Source: Candidatus Methanoperedens sp. (GTDB lineage: Archaea; Halobacteriota; Methanosarcinia; Methanosarcinales; Methanoperedenaceae). From it: a stretch of DNA of 32,052 bases. The position numbers were made by a program, and so were the translations under genes. The notes beneath the pieces are model-generated. The model worked only from the letters and a program-made list of their open reading frames with translations, did no database searches and was not told where the DNA came from. Shown in pieces: positions 1 to 7,516 of the stretch. Location: NCBI GenBank assembly GCA_021409285.1, contig JAGFND010000016.1, forward strand, positions 1 to 32,052, written 5' to 3'. Numbering within the stretch: the stretch's first letter is position 1; every line of letters begins with the position of its first letter.

Positions 1-138
1 AATAGCTCGGATAATAATAGTCTGGAATGAAAAAAAGTTCAATTGCATATTATATAAAAAATAAAAAATATTATACAGCAATCAGACGTTATCGGAGAGC
101 CCAAATTTGAAACCAACAATGTCAATAGCTCGGATAAT
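1..138. repeat. 15-bp direct repeat pair
   Basis: AATAGCTCGGATAAT occurs at 1-15 and again at 124-138. The first copy lies at the very edge of the window, so a longer repeat may continue to the left. The two copies are 123 bp apart, start to start. They could be remains of a mobile-element boundary or a dispersed short repeat; the sequence does not decide. Confidence 0.55.
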
Positions 139-371
139 GTTATAATATCGAGATTTAAAAATTGGGATTTATGAAAAAATCTAACTTCGGAAATAAAATA
201 TTAACGGCGTGGGGGGTTGGGCGTAGGGAACCAGGAGAGAGAGAGAGAAGACTGGAGTTCAGGTAAGAGTGAAGCGAAAGTATTGATTTCATATTATTCC
301 GTTATGATATGAAGTTATTTTTGTAAAAGCCTTTAATATTCCTGATCTAAATAGAGATTGGAGGTAAAACG
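1..371. other. AT-rich non-coding flank
   Basis: No gene is recognisable here. The stretch is AT-rich and holds a perfect 15-bp direct repeat (1-15 and 124-138) and a short GA-dinucleotide run near 235-252. A start at 171 opens a frame of only about 31 codons with no recognisable content. The right end supplies the ribosome-binding site of the glyoxalase-like fragment at 372. Confidence 0.6.
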
Positions 372-503
372 ATGATTAAAACAATTGAAGCTATTGTAAT
401 TATGGTGAATGACCTGCAGAAATCGGTGGAATTCTATACTGATGTGCTTGGTTTTTCGATTTCTAATAAGATAGATATGGCAGAAGCGGGATTATCAGCA
501 CCG
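372..503 (+). pseudogene. Truncated glyoxalase/VOC-family fragment
   Basis: The first ~43 codons read like the start of a glyoxalase/bleomycin-resistance (VOC) protein: IEAIVIMVNDLQKSVEFYT followed by DVLGF, the usual first strand and helix of the fold. A good Shine-Dalgarno (GGAGGT, about 359-364) precedes the ATG, so this was once a genuine gene start. VOC proteins are normally 120-150 residues. Here the similarity stops near codon 43, and the frame continues to a stop at 738-740 through sequence belonging to a type I restriction subunit. The 122-residue open frame is therefore a chimera of two gene remnants, and a working metal-binding VOC fold is not expected. The metal ligands of the later strands are absent. 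Confidence 0.7.
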
Positions 504-819
504 CGCGCTCATGGACATCGAAGCAGCCCGCGCCATGGTCGAGCAGCCAGCCATAGAACTTTTCAGCGAGGTTGGCTGGGAAACTGCTTCTACGAAAAAT
601 TCGGAGAAAACTGGACGCTCGGTCCCGAAACCTCAAGCGTTGTAGTCCTCTTACCCCGCCTTCGCGCTGAGCTTATGCGCCTGAATCCCGACCTGCCCTC
701 AGAAGCTATTGAGACTTGCCATCGAAGAACTCACCCGTGACCGCAGCGTCATGAGCCCGGCGAATGCCAACCGGGAGGTTTACAGGATGTTTAAGAACGG
801 AGTGAAAGTTCGCAGATAG
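504..819 (+). pseudogene. Frameshifted HsdR (type I restriction) relic
   Basis: Three consecutive pieces in two frames reconstruct the N-terminus of a type I restriction R subunit. Piece one, about 505-585, reads LMDIEAARAMVEQPAIELF. Piece two, about 582-716, is shifted by one base and reads NCFYEKFGENWTLG and, further on, LPRLRAELMRLNPDLPSEAIET. Piece three, about 718-819, returns to the first frame with AIEELTRDRSVMSPANANR and ends at TAG 817-819. HsdR proteins begin in this way and go on for roughly 1,000 residues with a nuclease and a helicase motor; none of that remains. The tract looks richer in G+C than its surroundings, which fits horizontal origin. Two frameshifts, no start of its own and no downstream domains make it a dead fragment. 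The assignment rests on recognising the family N-terminus by eye. Confidence 0.72.
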
Positions 820-868
820 ACGATAAGTTAATGTAAAGACACTGATATTAAGTCAAAATATTCCCAGA

Positions 869-958
869 GGGCGCGTGGCCTAGTTGGATATGGCGGCAGC
901 CTCCTAATAATGTCAGGGAGAAAGCTGCAGGTCGGGGGTTCAACTCCCTCCGCGCCCG
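869..958 (+). tRNA. tRNA-Arg(CCT) with 16-nt intron
   Basis: A complete cloverleaf can be drawn: acceptor stem GGGCGCG (869-875) with CGCGCCC (951-957), discriminator G958, D stem GCC/GGC (878-880/892-894), anticodon stem GCAGC/GCTGC (896-900/924-928), a 5-nt variable region, and T arm GGGGG-TTCAACT-CCCTC (934-950). The anticodon loop is 23 nt. Removing 907-922 leaves CTCCTAA, with anticodon CCT at 903-905. Both cut sites are the second base of three-base bulges (TA^A and AA^A) flanking a four-pair helix CTCC/GGAG, which is the bulge-helix-bulge pattern recognised by archaeal splicing endonuclease, at canonical position 37/38. No CCA is encoded. The 3' end overlaps the antisense macro-domain frame. 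Confidence 0.88.
907..922 (+). other. tRNA-Arg intron (16 nt)
   Basis: This is the insert between positions 37 and 38 of tRNA-Arg. It includes GGGAG, whose GGAG pairs with the exon CTCC (901-904) to form the central helix of the splice motif. The remaining loop is only about 8 nt, too short for a full inner helix, so this is a relaxed bulge-helix-bulge and a very small archaeal intron. Confidence 0.75.
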
Positions 959-1371
959 TTTAACAACAACATCCTGCAGCATTCTTCATAAAGCAAAAAG
1001 TCACCCCCGCTATGCAGTACGAATCTTATTTCATCGAACCAGTCATTTTTTCTGACAAATCCAATAACAGTACTTAAGGCGATCTTCGATGCCCTGTTTA
1101 TCGGGTATCCATACGCACCTGTGCTGATAGAGGGAAAAGATATCGTCTTTATTCCGTTCTTCATGGCAAGAGCAAGGCTATTTTCATATGCCTGTGCAAG
1201 AAATCCCGCTTCTTTCTGACCGCCGCTATGCCATATTGGCCCGACAGTATGGATTATCTTTTTTGCTTTCAGCCGCCCCCCTCCTGTGATAACAGCATCT
1301 CCGGCAGGCAGACCATCAGGCAGTGACTGCCTTATTATTTTGCATTCCTTCAAGATCTCATTTCTAACTAT
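940..1371 (-). pseudogene. 5'-truncated macro-domain protein
   Basis: The translation matches the C-terminal two-thirds of a macro domain (ADP-ribose-binding, Appr-1''-P phosphatase / ADP-ribosyl hydrolase fold). LPAGDAVITGGG, IIHTVGPIW and FPSISTGAYGYP are clear; the last is the loop that contacts the ADP-ribose phosphates. Macro domains are about 170-190 residues and start with a strand leading to a conserved Asn-Ala-Ala-Asn and Gly-rich loop. That first ~45-residue part, including the catalytic Asn, is missing. An in-frame stop lies at 1372-1374, only 56 bp from guaAA, and there is no room for the missing part. The only initiator is a TTG at 1353-1351 with no evident ribosome site. At the other end the frame runs 19 bp into the antisense strand of tRNA-Arg before its stop at 940-942. 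Most likely a decayed gene; a short ADP-ribose-binding remnant cannot be excluded. Confidence 0.72.
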
Positions 1372-1400
1372 TTATTCTCATCTGCAAGATACAGAATCCT

Positions 1401-1408
1401 TTTTATAA
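1401..1408 (+). promoter_or_regulatory. TATA box of guaAA (leaderless)
   Basis: TTTTATAA is centred about 27 bp upstream of the guaAA ATG at 1431, the spacing at which archaeal transcription begins at the start codon itself. No Shine-Dalgarno is present, which supports a leaderless mRNA. Confidence 0.6.
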
Positions 1409-1430
1409 CCTGAAATCATTTTAAATAATA

Positions 1431-1994
1431 ATGGTAAAGATCATAGTTATCAACAATTACGGGCAGTTCTGCCACCTTATTCACCGCGCGGTGCGTGATC
1501 TGGATCAGAAGGTAGAACTTATGACAAATAGTTCGACTATTAAAGAAATTATGACTAAATCACCTGACGGGCTTATACTCAGCGGAGGCCCTGCACTTGA
1601 ACGGGCGGGCAATTGCAATATGTATGTAAAAGAACTTGATCTACCCATTCTGGGAATATGTCTTGGTCATCAGTTAATGGCAAAAGCTTACGGCGGCGAG
1701 GTCAGAACAGGTGCTGCCGGAGGCTATGCCTCTGTCCAGGTTGAAATTATAGATGAAGATGACATTCTAAGAGGTCTTGGTCCGAGAACGAACGTATGGG
1801 CATCTCATGCTGATGAGGTTCGATCTTTGCCGCCAGATTTCATCAGACTTGCTCGCTCACATATTTGCGAGATTGAAGCAATGAAACACTGTAAAAAACC
1901 TCTATACGGAGTGCAGTGGCATCCTGAAGTCTCGCATACCGAACGCGGTAATGATCTATTCAGGAACTTTTTTGAGGTGTGTCTGAACTACTGA
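1431..1994 (+). CDS. guaAA: GMP synthase glutaminase subunit A
   Basis: Class I glutamine amidotransferase subunit of two-subunit archaeal GMP synthase. It hydrolyses glutamine and passes ammonia to the separate ATP-pyrophosphatase subunit (GuaAB, not in this window) to convert XMP to GMP in the cytoplasm. The 187 residues match the usual length of the stand-alone subunit. The nucleophile elbow GICLGHQ places the catalytic Cys at 77, and WHPEV gives His164 and Glu166 to complete the triad. The oxyanion strand LILSGGP is at 48-54. The start is fixed by the TATA box about 27 bp upstream. The 3' end overlaps the convergent MFS transporter by 35 bp. Confidence 0.95.
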   Translation: MVKIIVINNYGQFCHLIHRAVRDLDQKVELMTNSSTIKEIMTKSPDGLILSGGPALERAGNCNMYVKELDLPILGICLGHQLMAKAYGGEVRTGAAGGYASVQVEIIDEDDILRGLGPRTNVWASHADEVRSLPPDFIRLARSHICEIEAMKHCKKPLYGVQWHPEVSHTERGNDLFRNFFEVCLNY

Positions 1995-3042
1995 GGCGAA
2001 CAGCGACATAGCCCATAATTGAAAAAAAAGCCCCGGCTGCCATTACTGCCCGAAAACCGAAATATTGATATATAGCTCCTCCGATAAGAGATCCGATAAT
2101 TGACGCAAACGCGATAGCTGAATTCAGTAAACCTGCTGCAGCACCTTTTTCTTCATTTGTATCAATTAGCAGCCGGGTTGAGCCAACATAAAGGCAAGCA
2201 TATGAAAAAGCGATCAGGATCATTCCTGCGACTGCCTGGTAGAATCTGGTCAGCGGTATCAGTGCAATAAAAGCTGCTGCAGAGAACAGGTCACCAATAT
2301 GGATAAGCGATATGCTTTTATATCTGTCAAGCCGCCTCATAATGAAAAACTGCAGTATAGGATTAATTGTATAGATTATCCCGACCCACAGCTCATTTGC
2401 CCCCAGGCTAACAAGATATAATGGGAAAACGACCCATACATTGTTAGCTCCGATCTGGCGCATGAAAAATCCAAAATAGACATCCCGATTTTTTTTCAAA
2501 ATATCGGATGAAAAGTAACTTATTTTCTTTTTTATCCTGACTTCACCAGCCGGAAGTGTCATTGTGAAAAGAAAAGCAAATGCAAAAAAGAATGATGATA
2601 TAGCAAATATCTTCCATGTGGCTGCAACGACACCTGCCAGCATGTTCCCAACAGCCCATCCAAGAGGCATAAAAGAGCTAAACTTCCCGATATTTCTTTT
2701 TAAGTTATAAACATAGAGCATAAGTACCGCAGGATATATCCCGACACTGAACCCGGCAAGAGCGCGTATCATCCCGAGAGTGAATGGATCATAAGCGAAC
2801 ATCTGGAGAAAGAAAGTCAGGGAGGAACTTAAGAACCCGGCATATAAAATCGTCTTTGGAGAATAAGAATCTGCAATACGGCTGAATAAATAGGTTGAAA
2901 TAAATAACGCAGTTCCATAAACCGCCCCGATCATGCCTATCTCTGTCCCTGATGCGCCGAGTCTCTGCGCCAGCACGGGGATAAAAAGAGTGGACATCAT
3001 TACGGCAGAGTTTATAAAAAGCTGGATCGCATTTAATCGCAT
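1960..3042 (-). CDS. MFS transporter (12 TM)
   Basis: A hydrophobic protein of about 360 residues with some 12 membrane-spanning stretches. The N-terminal half has MFS character (a TM1 start with Asn-Ala, and a loop 2-3 region with [17 protein letters not shown], resembling the GxxxDRxGRR loop in weakened form). Substrate cannot be told from sequence. I placed the start at ATG 3042-3040 (MRLNAIQLF), because TM1 begins there and a TATA-like GTATTAAATA lies about 27 bp upstream, as for a leaderless gene. The longer frame to 3192 would run across the divergent artA promoter and into its coding sequence. The 3' end overlaps guaAA by 35 bp tail to tail. No neighbour reveals its cargo. Confidence 0.82.
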   Translation of the reverse strand: MRLNAIQLFINSAVMMSTLFIPVLAQRLGASGTEIGMIGAVYGTALFISTYLFSRIADSYSPKTILYAGFLSSSLTFFLQMFAYDPFTLGMIRALAGFSVGIYPAVLMLYVYNLKRNIGKFSSFMPLGWAVGNMLAGVVAATWKIFAISSFFFAFAFLFTMTLPAGEVRIKKKISYFSSDILKKNRDVYFGFFMRQIGANNVWVVFPLYLVSLGANELWVGIIYTINPILQFFIMRRLDRYKSISLIHIGDLFSAAAFIALIPLTRFYQAVAGMILIAFSYACLYVGSTRLLIDTNEEKGAAAGLLNSAIAFASIIGSLIGGAIYQYFGFRAVMAAGAFFSIMGYVAVRLSSSDTPQKSS

Positions 3043-3136
3043 CGGGAATCTAATGAAAAGATATGTATTTAATACATTTGTGAGAATATTCTGATATAAA
3101 ATTATATAATCTCTTAAGCTTATTCTGAGTAGAACA
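3043..3136. promoter_or_regulatory. Divergent promoter region MFS / artA
   Basis: A 94-bp AT-rich gap between two divergent starts. On the plus strand ATTATATAAT (3101-3110) lies about 31 bp before the artA ATG. On the minus strand a TATA-like GTATTAAATA (about 3066-3075) lies about 27 bp before the MFS ATG. Each gene would have a very short leader or none. Confidence 0.55.
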
Positions 3137-3952
3137 ATGATAAATAACATTCTCTGGCTGGCACTTGGATTACTGACAATAGCCTCGATCATCCCGAAGG
3201 GCCATTCTCTAAAGTTTGCGATCGCGGGATCTGGCTGGGTATTCTTTTCATTCCACTGGGCATTACAGTGGCAGCACTATTATGAACTCGCTGATTACGT
3301 AAACGTGTTCCTGACGATACTTGCGGCCGCAGCCTGCCTTCTCTTCGGATTTGTATTTATAAAGAAAGATAAACGGCTATTTACTGACATCAAAGGCATA
3401 AGCACAACCACTTCGCTTTTTATGGCCACAACTGCAGCCGCAATAGGAGGCTTATCTTATTTTATTTTTTCGGAGATCCCTTCAATGAATACATGGATAA
3501 TCACTACTGTAACAAACCAGACCATCTGGCTTGCCTCGATTTTTGGCGTAGTGATAACGAGACTGGACTGGAATCTGATAGCTGTGAATGGATATAAAGT
3601 CGAGATAATCCTTGCATGCACTGCGATCGAAAGCATAGCGCTTTTCACAGGCATAATTGTAAGTGCCAATGCTCCTGCAAAAAGGCTTGCCATGGCATTC
3701 TTTGTCTCAGTCCCTGTGATATATGCTCTTAATCTGATAAGGAATGTTTTTGTGGTGGATGCTTATGGGATGAACTGGTTCGGAGATCCCGAAACGAGTT
3801 TCTATATCGCACATACAGTAATTGCAAAGATCGGTTCTCTTGTTGCGCTATTTCTTATTGCATTTGCTGTTTTAAAGATACTTCCAGAGATCATAGACAT
3901 GATCGATGGAGTTGTGAACCTGATCGGAGGGCTCCTCAGGAATGCTGGCTAA
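3137..3952 (+). CDS. artA: Archaeosortase A
   Basis: Polytopic membrane transpeptidase of the exosortase/archaeosortase family. ArtA recognises a C-terminal PGF-CTERM tripartite signal on exported surface proteins, cleaves it and, with archaetidylethanolamine-pathway enzymes, transfers the protein to a lipid anchor. The 271 residues contain about 7-8 hydrophobic segments and the family's catalytic set: Cys161 in ACTAIES, Arg202 in NLIRN and His226 in IAHT. The Cys-to-Arg spacing of 41 equals that of the Haloferax enzyme as I recall it (Cys173, Arg214). It heads the operon artA-asd-pssA-mptD and overlaps asd by 11 bp. This agrees with the reported dependence of ArtA processing on PssA/PssD. 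No PGF-CTERM substrate is encoded in this window. Confidence 0.9.
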   Translation: MINNILWLALGLLTIASIIPKGHSLKFAIAGSGWVFFSFHWALQWQHYYELADYVNVFLTILAAAACLLFGFVFIKKDKRLFTDIKGISTTTSLFMATTAAAIGGLSYFIFSEIPSMNTWIITTVTNQTIWLASIFGVVITRLDWNLIAVNGYKVEIILACTAIESIALFTGIIVSANAPAKRLAMAFFVSVPVIYALNLIRNVFVVDAYGMNWFGDPETSFYIAHTVIAKIGSLVALFLIAFAVLKILPEIIDMIDGVVNLIGGLLRNAG

Positions 3953-4580
3953 AGGTTCATTCCCATGGATCGGAGCGGGCACACTCTTCACCATTGCCGC
4001 AGGATATGCTTCGACACAAATGGATGACATCTCATCGATAATTCTTGCTTTTTTATTCATAATTGGTATAGCCCTCACAATTTTTTTCTTGGTTTTCTTC
4101 CGTGATCCTGAACGAATTCCTATGGGAGATGAGGACGATGCAGTCTCTCCTGCTGACGGGAAAGTCATCTCTATAAAAGACAGGACGATATGTATTTTCA
4201 TGAACATACATGATGTGCATGTGAACCGCGCTCCCCTTGCATGCACCATAAAACGTATCGATTATAGACCCGGGGGATACATCCCGGCATTCAACAAAGA
4301 TTCAACGGTTAATGAGCGCAACCATGTAATTATGGAAACAGAGTATGGGATGCTCGAACTGACCCAGATAGCCGGTATCCTTACAAGACGCATAGTTTCA
4401 TACATCAGCGAAGGCAGCAAATTGATCAGGGGTGAGCGCATAGGAATGATACGCTTTGGATCGCGGGCGGATGTTATCCTTCCTGAAGGTTATGAGTTTG
4501 CAGTCGGAGTGAATGATAAAGTTATAGCAGGACAGACAATAATCGCAATGAGAAACGGGAAAGAGAAAAAAGAAAAATGA
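3942..4580 (+). CDS. asd: Archaetidylserine decarboxylase (PSD type)
   Basis: Converts archaetidylserine to archaetidylethanolamine at the membrane. An N-terminal hydrophobic hairpin (about 8-54) is followed by the phosphatidylserine-decarboxylase fold: FFRDPERIP (52-60), SPADGKV (69-75) and the His-rich NIHDVHVNRAP (88-98). The self-processing site is FGSRADVILP: cleavage between Gly173 and Ser174 would yield the pyruvoyl cofactor on the small alpha chain (174-212). At 212 residues it is the short archaeal type. Its ATG lies inside the last codons of artA and its stop overlaps the ATG of pssA (ATGA), so translation is probably coupled. Confidence 0.93.
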   Translation: MLAKGSFPWIGAGTLFTIAAGYASTQMDDISSIILAFLFIIGIALTIFFLVFFRDPERIPMGDEDDAVSPADGKVISIKDRTICIFMNIHDVHVNRAPLACTIKRIDYRPGGYIPAFNKDSTVNERNHVIMETEYGMLELTQIAGILTRRIVSYISEGSKLIRGERIGMIRFGSRADVILPEGYEFAVGVNDKVIAGQTIIAMRNGKEKKEK

Positions 4581-5242
4581 CAGAGAACATCCTTAAAATG
4601 ATACAGCCGGCGGATATCATAACGATTTTTAATGCCTTGTTCGGCTTTGCTTCGATAATCATGGTCATCCATGGCCAATTTGACGGTGCGCTTATCCTGA
4701 TACTTTTAGCTGTAATTGCGGACGCTGCTGATGGTGCTGTCGCGAGGTTCACTGGAACAGGCGTACTTGGCGCCAATCTTGATTCGCTTGCAGATGTGAT
4801 ATCTTTCGGAGTTGCACCGGCAGTAGCGACTTTTGTGTATCTTGGCGGCTGGCTTTCGGCAATATTTGCGAGTTTATTTTTGTCATGCGGCATGCTTCGC
4901 CTTGCCCGCTTCAATGTCGAGGGAAAAAAGGATGGTTTTGAAGGCATACCAATAACTGCCGGAGGTTTTATCGTTGCATTATTTCTTTTTGTGAGAGATT
5001 ATTTCATGGCAGAAGTGTTCATCATTATGCTTGTGATCGTTTCGCTGCTGATGGTCAGTACGATCGGATATCCTAAATTAAAGACACCGGTTCTGGTAGC
5101 ACCGATGGGGATTATACTTATCCTGGAAATCGTGATGTTCTTTACTGGCAATATGAATGTTGTTAGAATAGCATCCATAATATTACTTTTATTTATGTTT
5201 GCCTACATAGTGAGTCCAATAGTGAGGAAATATTATGAATGA
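4577..5242 (+). CDS. pssA: Archaetidylserine synthase
   Basis: CDP-alcohol phosphotransferase that joins serine to CDP-archaeol, producing the substrate of the preceding decarboxylase. The signature is complete: Asp49, Asp52-Gly53, Ala56-Arg57, Gly65, Asp69 and Asp73 fit D-x2-D-G-x2-A-R-x7-G-x3-D-x3-D and bind the two metal ions. The 221-residue protein has about six to eight hydrophobic helices. ATGA overlap with asd and an 8-bp overlap with mptD place it firmly in the operon. Serine rather than inositol or glycerol phosphate as acceptor is inferred from the neighbouring decarboxylase and archaeosortase. Confidence 0.92.
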   Translation: MTENILKMIQPADIITIFNALFGFASIIMVIHGQFDGALILILLAVIADAADGAVARFTGTGVLGANLDSLADVISFGVAPAVATFVYLGGWLSAIFASLFLSCGMLRLARFNVEGKKDGFEGIPITAGGFIVALFLFVRDYFMAEVFIIMLVIVSLLMVSTIGYPKLKTPVLVAPMGIILILEIVMFFTGNMNVVRIASIILLLFMFAYIVSPIVRKYYE

Positions 5243-5591
5243 GATCAATGAGCGTGATATTGCGGTTTTTGAAGCCGGCATCAAACTTGGCGCATTATAC
5301 CACCAATTTATAGGAACACCCATCAATACAGATACGATCGATGACCTTTCAAGGTCGATAGAAGAAAGTATCCTTCTTCAGCCATTTGTCAGGAGTATCA
5401 GCGTCCTGATCGATCAGGAGATGGTGGAGAAAAGACAAAATCCGAAGTTCAAATACTGCGAACTGGAAGGGCGGATGCTGCATGTGAGCCTTCAGATACT
5501 TTATAAAAATACGATTGCTCAGGCAGAACTGGGTTATGATGAGGAACAGGATTATCCACTCATGAGGATACAGAAAATTGAGGAAATGTAG
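5235..5591 (+). CDS. mptD: Dihydroneopterin aldolase, archaeal type
   Basis: A 118-residue cytoplasmic enzyme resembling archaeal MptD (the MJ1585 family). It cleaves 7,8-dihydroneopterin to 6-hydroxymethyl-7,8-dihydropterin and glycolaldehyde, on the way to tetrahydromethanopterin. Recognisable features are the opening ERDIAVFEAGIKLGALYHQF, then IGTPI, a middle strand YCELEGRML, and the C-terminal YDEEQDYPLMRI. It is unrelated to the bacterial FolB fold. Its presence implies H4MPT-based C1 chemistry. It is the last gene of the artA operon (8-bp overlap with pssA) and ends 8 bp from the convergent acetyltransferase. Confidence 0.9.
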   Translation: MNEINERDIAVFEAGIKLGALYHQFIGTPINTDTIDDLSRSIEESILLQPFVRSISVLIDQEMVEKRQNPKFKYCELEGRMLHVSLQILYKNTIAQAELGYDEEQDYPLMRIQKIEEM

Positions 5592-5599
5592 AAAGGCCC

Positions 5600-6052
5600 T
5601 TATCCTATATTTTTTACAAGAGGTATCTCATCACATTCGGGGAACTTAGGACATTTGATGCACATACTCCATATCTTATGAGGAAGCGAGCTCTTTTCCA
5701 CCCTTACAAATCCATGCTTCTCAAAGAATCCTGTGGCATAGGTAAGTGTGATGATTTTTTTCAAACCAAGCATACGTGCTTCCTCTTCACATGCCATCAG
5801 AATCTTCGAGCCTATTCCACGTCTCACTTTTGTGGGTTCAACAGCCAGTGATAGTATCTCACCATAATCTTCCCAGGTGATATGAAGGGCCCCGCAGCCA
5901 ACCATCTGGTCATTCTCAATGACCACGTAAAAGTCCCTGAGGCTCTCATAAAGCTCACTCAATGAGCGCGCAAGCATTATGCGTTTATCTGCATAACCAT
6001 TAACAAGTTTCCATATTTTTTCAACATCTTTTATGGTTGCTTTTCTTATCAA
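5600..6052 (-). CDS. GNAT acetyltransferase, short ArgA-like
   Basis: A 150-residue GNAT-fold N-acetyltransferase. The acetyl-CoA loop is VEPTKVRRGIGSKIL, with the RRGIGS pyrophosphate-binding turn. The sequence IRKATIKDVEKIWKLVN, the stretch ARSLSELYESLRDF and a Cys-bearing tail (CIKCPKFPECDEIP) are what I associate with the short single-domain N-acetylglutamate synthases found in some bacteria and archaea. N-acetylglutamate formation for arginine synthesis is thus the best guess, but no other arginine gene is nearby and another amine substrate is possible. It follows purB on the same strand by about 30 bp, so the two may be co-transcribed. Confidence 0.8.
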   Translation of the reverse strand: MIRKATIKDVEKIWKLVNGYADKRIMLARSLSELYESLRDFYVVIENDQMVGCGALHITWEDYGEILSLAVEPTKVRRGIGSKILMACEEEARMLGLKKIITLTYATGFFEKHGFVRVEKSSLPHKIWSMCIKCPKFPECDEIPLVKNIG

Positions 6053-6085
6053 ATATTTTTCCTCTTTATACGCGGTTTGTATTCA

Positions 6086-7423
6086 TTATTTTCGTTTTCT
6101 AAGTTTCAAGACAAGGGATTCCACCTGTTCCACGGCCGTACCTATATAATTATCCGGATCCATTATCGAAATGAGCTCCTTTTCTGTCATATATTTTGAA
6201 ATTATCTTATTCTTTATAAGAGAATCCTTCATGTGATCTCCGCTTTCCCGTGCGGACATAGCGCACTGACGCACGATCTCATGCGCTTCTTGCCTTCCAA
6301 CGCCTTTCTTACTTAACTCCATCATTATAGCTTCACCCATATTCAGTCCTTTTAACAGATCGAGGTTCTTTCTGATATTCTCCGGGTAGAACCGCAGGTT
6401 CTGGATAATGGTCGCAGTAAGTCGGATAACATGATCTGTCAGCACACACGCCTCAGGAAATATAATTCGTTCGCATGATGAATTTGTAAGATCGCGTTCA
6501 TCCCACAGTGTATTATTAAGAAGCTCAGGTTCGACCATTGCTCTCACAATCCTCGCAAGTCCGCATACCTGTTCTGATTTTATTGGGTTGCGCTTATGCG
6601 GCATCGTTGATGAACCTACCTGTCTTTCTCCAAAGCTCTCCTCCAATTCAGCTATCTCGCTCCTTGCAAGGCTTCTTATTTCGACGCATATTTTTTCAAG
6701 AGTTGTAACAGTATTCGCCATCCACATCACAAACTCGGCATGCCTGTCACGCTGGATTATCTGGTTGGATACATCGACAGATTCGATCCCAAGGAATTCC
6801 ATTGTTTTTTTCTGTATCTCAATGCCTTTTTTCCCGAAAGCTGCCTGCGTCCCTACTGCCCCGCTCATTTTGCCTGCTGTTGCGCGCAGCATTAATTGAT
6901 CAAGCCTTTCGATATGCCTGTCGATCTCAGATGCCCATATCCCAAACCGCAGCCCATAAGTTGTCGGGACACCGATCTGCCCATGAGTACGTCCAGCACA
7001 TACCGTTTTCTTGTGCTCCAGGGTCTTATCAAGGAGCACAGACCTCAAATTCACGGTTTCTTTTCTCAAAATAAGTATTGCATCTTTAATCTGGAGAGCC
7101 GTGGCAGTATCCAGTATATCATTGGAAGTCGCTCCGAAATGAACCCATTTTCCGGCATCTTCCGATTGTTCAGATAGAGCAAGCACTACAGCCATCACAT
7201 CATGATGAATCTCATCTTCGATTTCCTTCACCCTGTCAAGTTTAACTTTCCCGGCACCTATGGCTATTTTTTCATCAGCACCCTGAGAAATATAACCGAC
7301 ATATACTTCTGCTTTTGCAAGAGCGGCTTCTACGGAAAGCATTTTAGCAAGACGGGTCTCTTCATTCCAGATGTTTTTCATTTCGGGATGTCCGTAGCGG
7401 TATTCGATTGGGTGGATTGCCAT
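6086..7423 (-). CDS. purB: Adenylosuccinate lyase
   Basis: Catalyses two beta-eliminations in purine synthesis: SAICAR to AICAR and adenylosuccinate to AMP. The fumarase/aspartase-superfamily signature GSSTMPHKRNP, which carries the mobile catalytic Ser loop, lies near residue 275. GRTHGQ, with the catalytic His of motif two, is also present. The chosen ATG at 7423-7421 (MAIHPIEYRYG) gives 445 residues, the normal size. An upstream GTG at 7441 would add only six residues. TTTAAAT about 25 bp before the ATG fits a leaderless transcript. It is divergent from menG. With guaAA, the window has enzymes for both AMP and GMP branches. Confidence 0.95.
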   Translation of the reverse strand: MAIHPIEYRYGHPEMKNIWNEETRLAKMLSVEAALAKAEVYVGYISQGADEKIAIGAGKVKLDRVKEIEDEIHHDVMAVVLALSEQSEDAGKWVHFGATSNDILDTATALQIKDAILILRKETVNLRSVLLDKTLEHKKTVCAGRTHGQIGVPTTYGLRFGIWASEIDRHIERLDQLMLRATAGKMSGAVGTQAAFGKKGIEIQKKTMEFLGIESVDVSNQIIQRDRHAEFVMWMANTVTTLEKICVEIRSLARSEIAELEESFGERQVGSSTMPHKRNPIKSEQVCGLARIVRAMVEPELLNNTLWDERDLTNSSCERIIFPEACVLTDHVIRLTATIIQNLRFYPENIRKNLDLLKGLNMGEAIMMELSKKGVGRQEAHEIVRQCAMSARESGDHMKDSLIKNKIISKYMTEKELISIMDPDNYIGTAVEQVESLVLKLRKRK

Positions 7424-7500
7424 GGAGAAACTTATTGGCACTCTGATTTAAAGAAACTATCGATAACGCAATACTTAAACACTACAAAGTAAGCATAGGT

Positions 7501-7516
7501 AAGGAGGAAGTAGTTG
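7501..7516 (+). promoter_or_regulatory. Strong Shine-Dalgarno fixing a TTG start
   Basis: AAGGAGG (7501-7507) stands six bases before TTG 7514. It is the strongest ribosome site in this neighbourhood and decides the unusual TTG start of the methyltransferase. Confidence 0.75.

Noticed and set aside
3043-3192. Extension of the MFS transporter by 50 residues
   Set aside because: It would cross the divergent promoter and the first artA codons, uses a non-standard initiator, and adds nothing MFS-like; ATG 3042 has a TATA box at leaderless distance.
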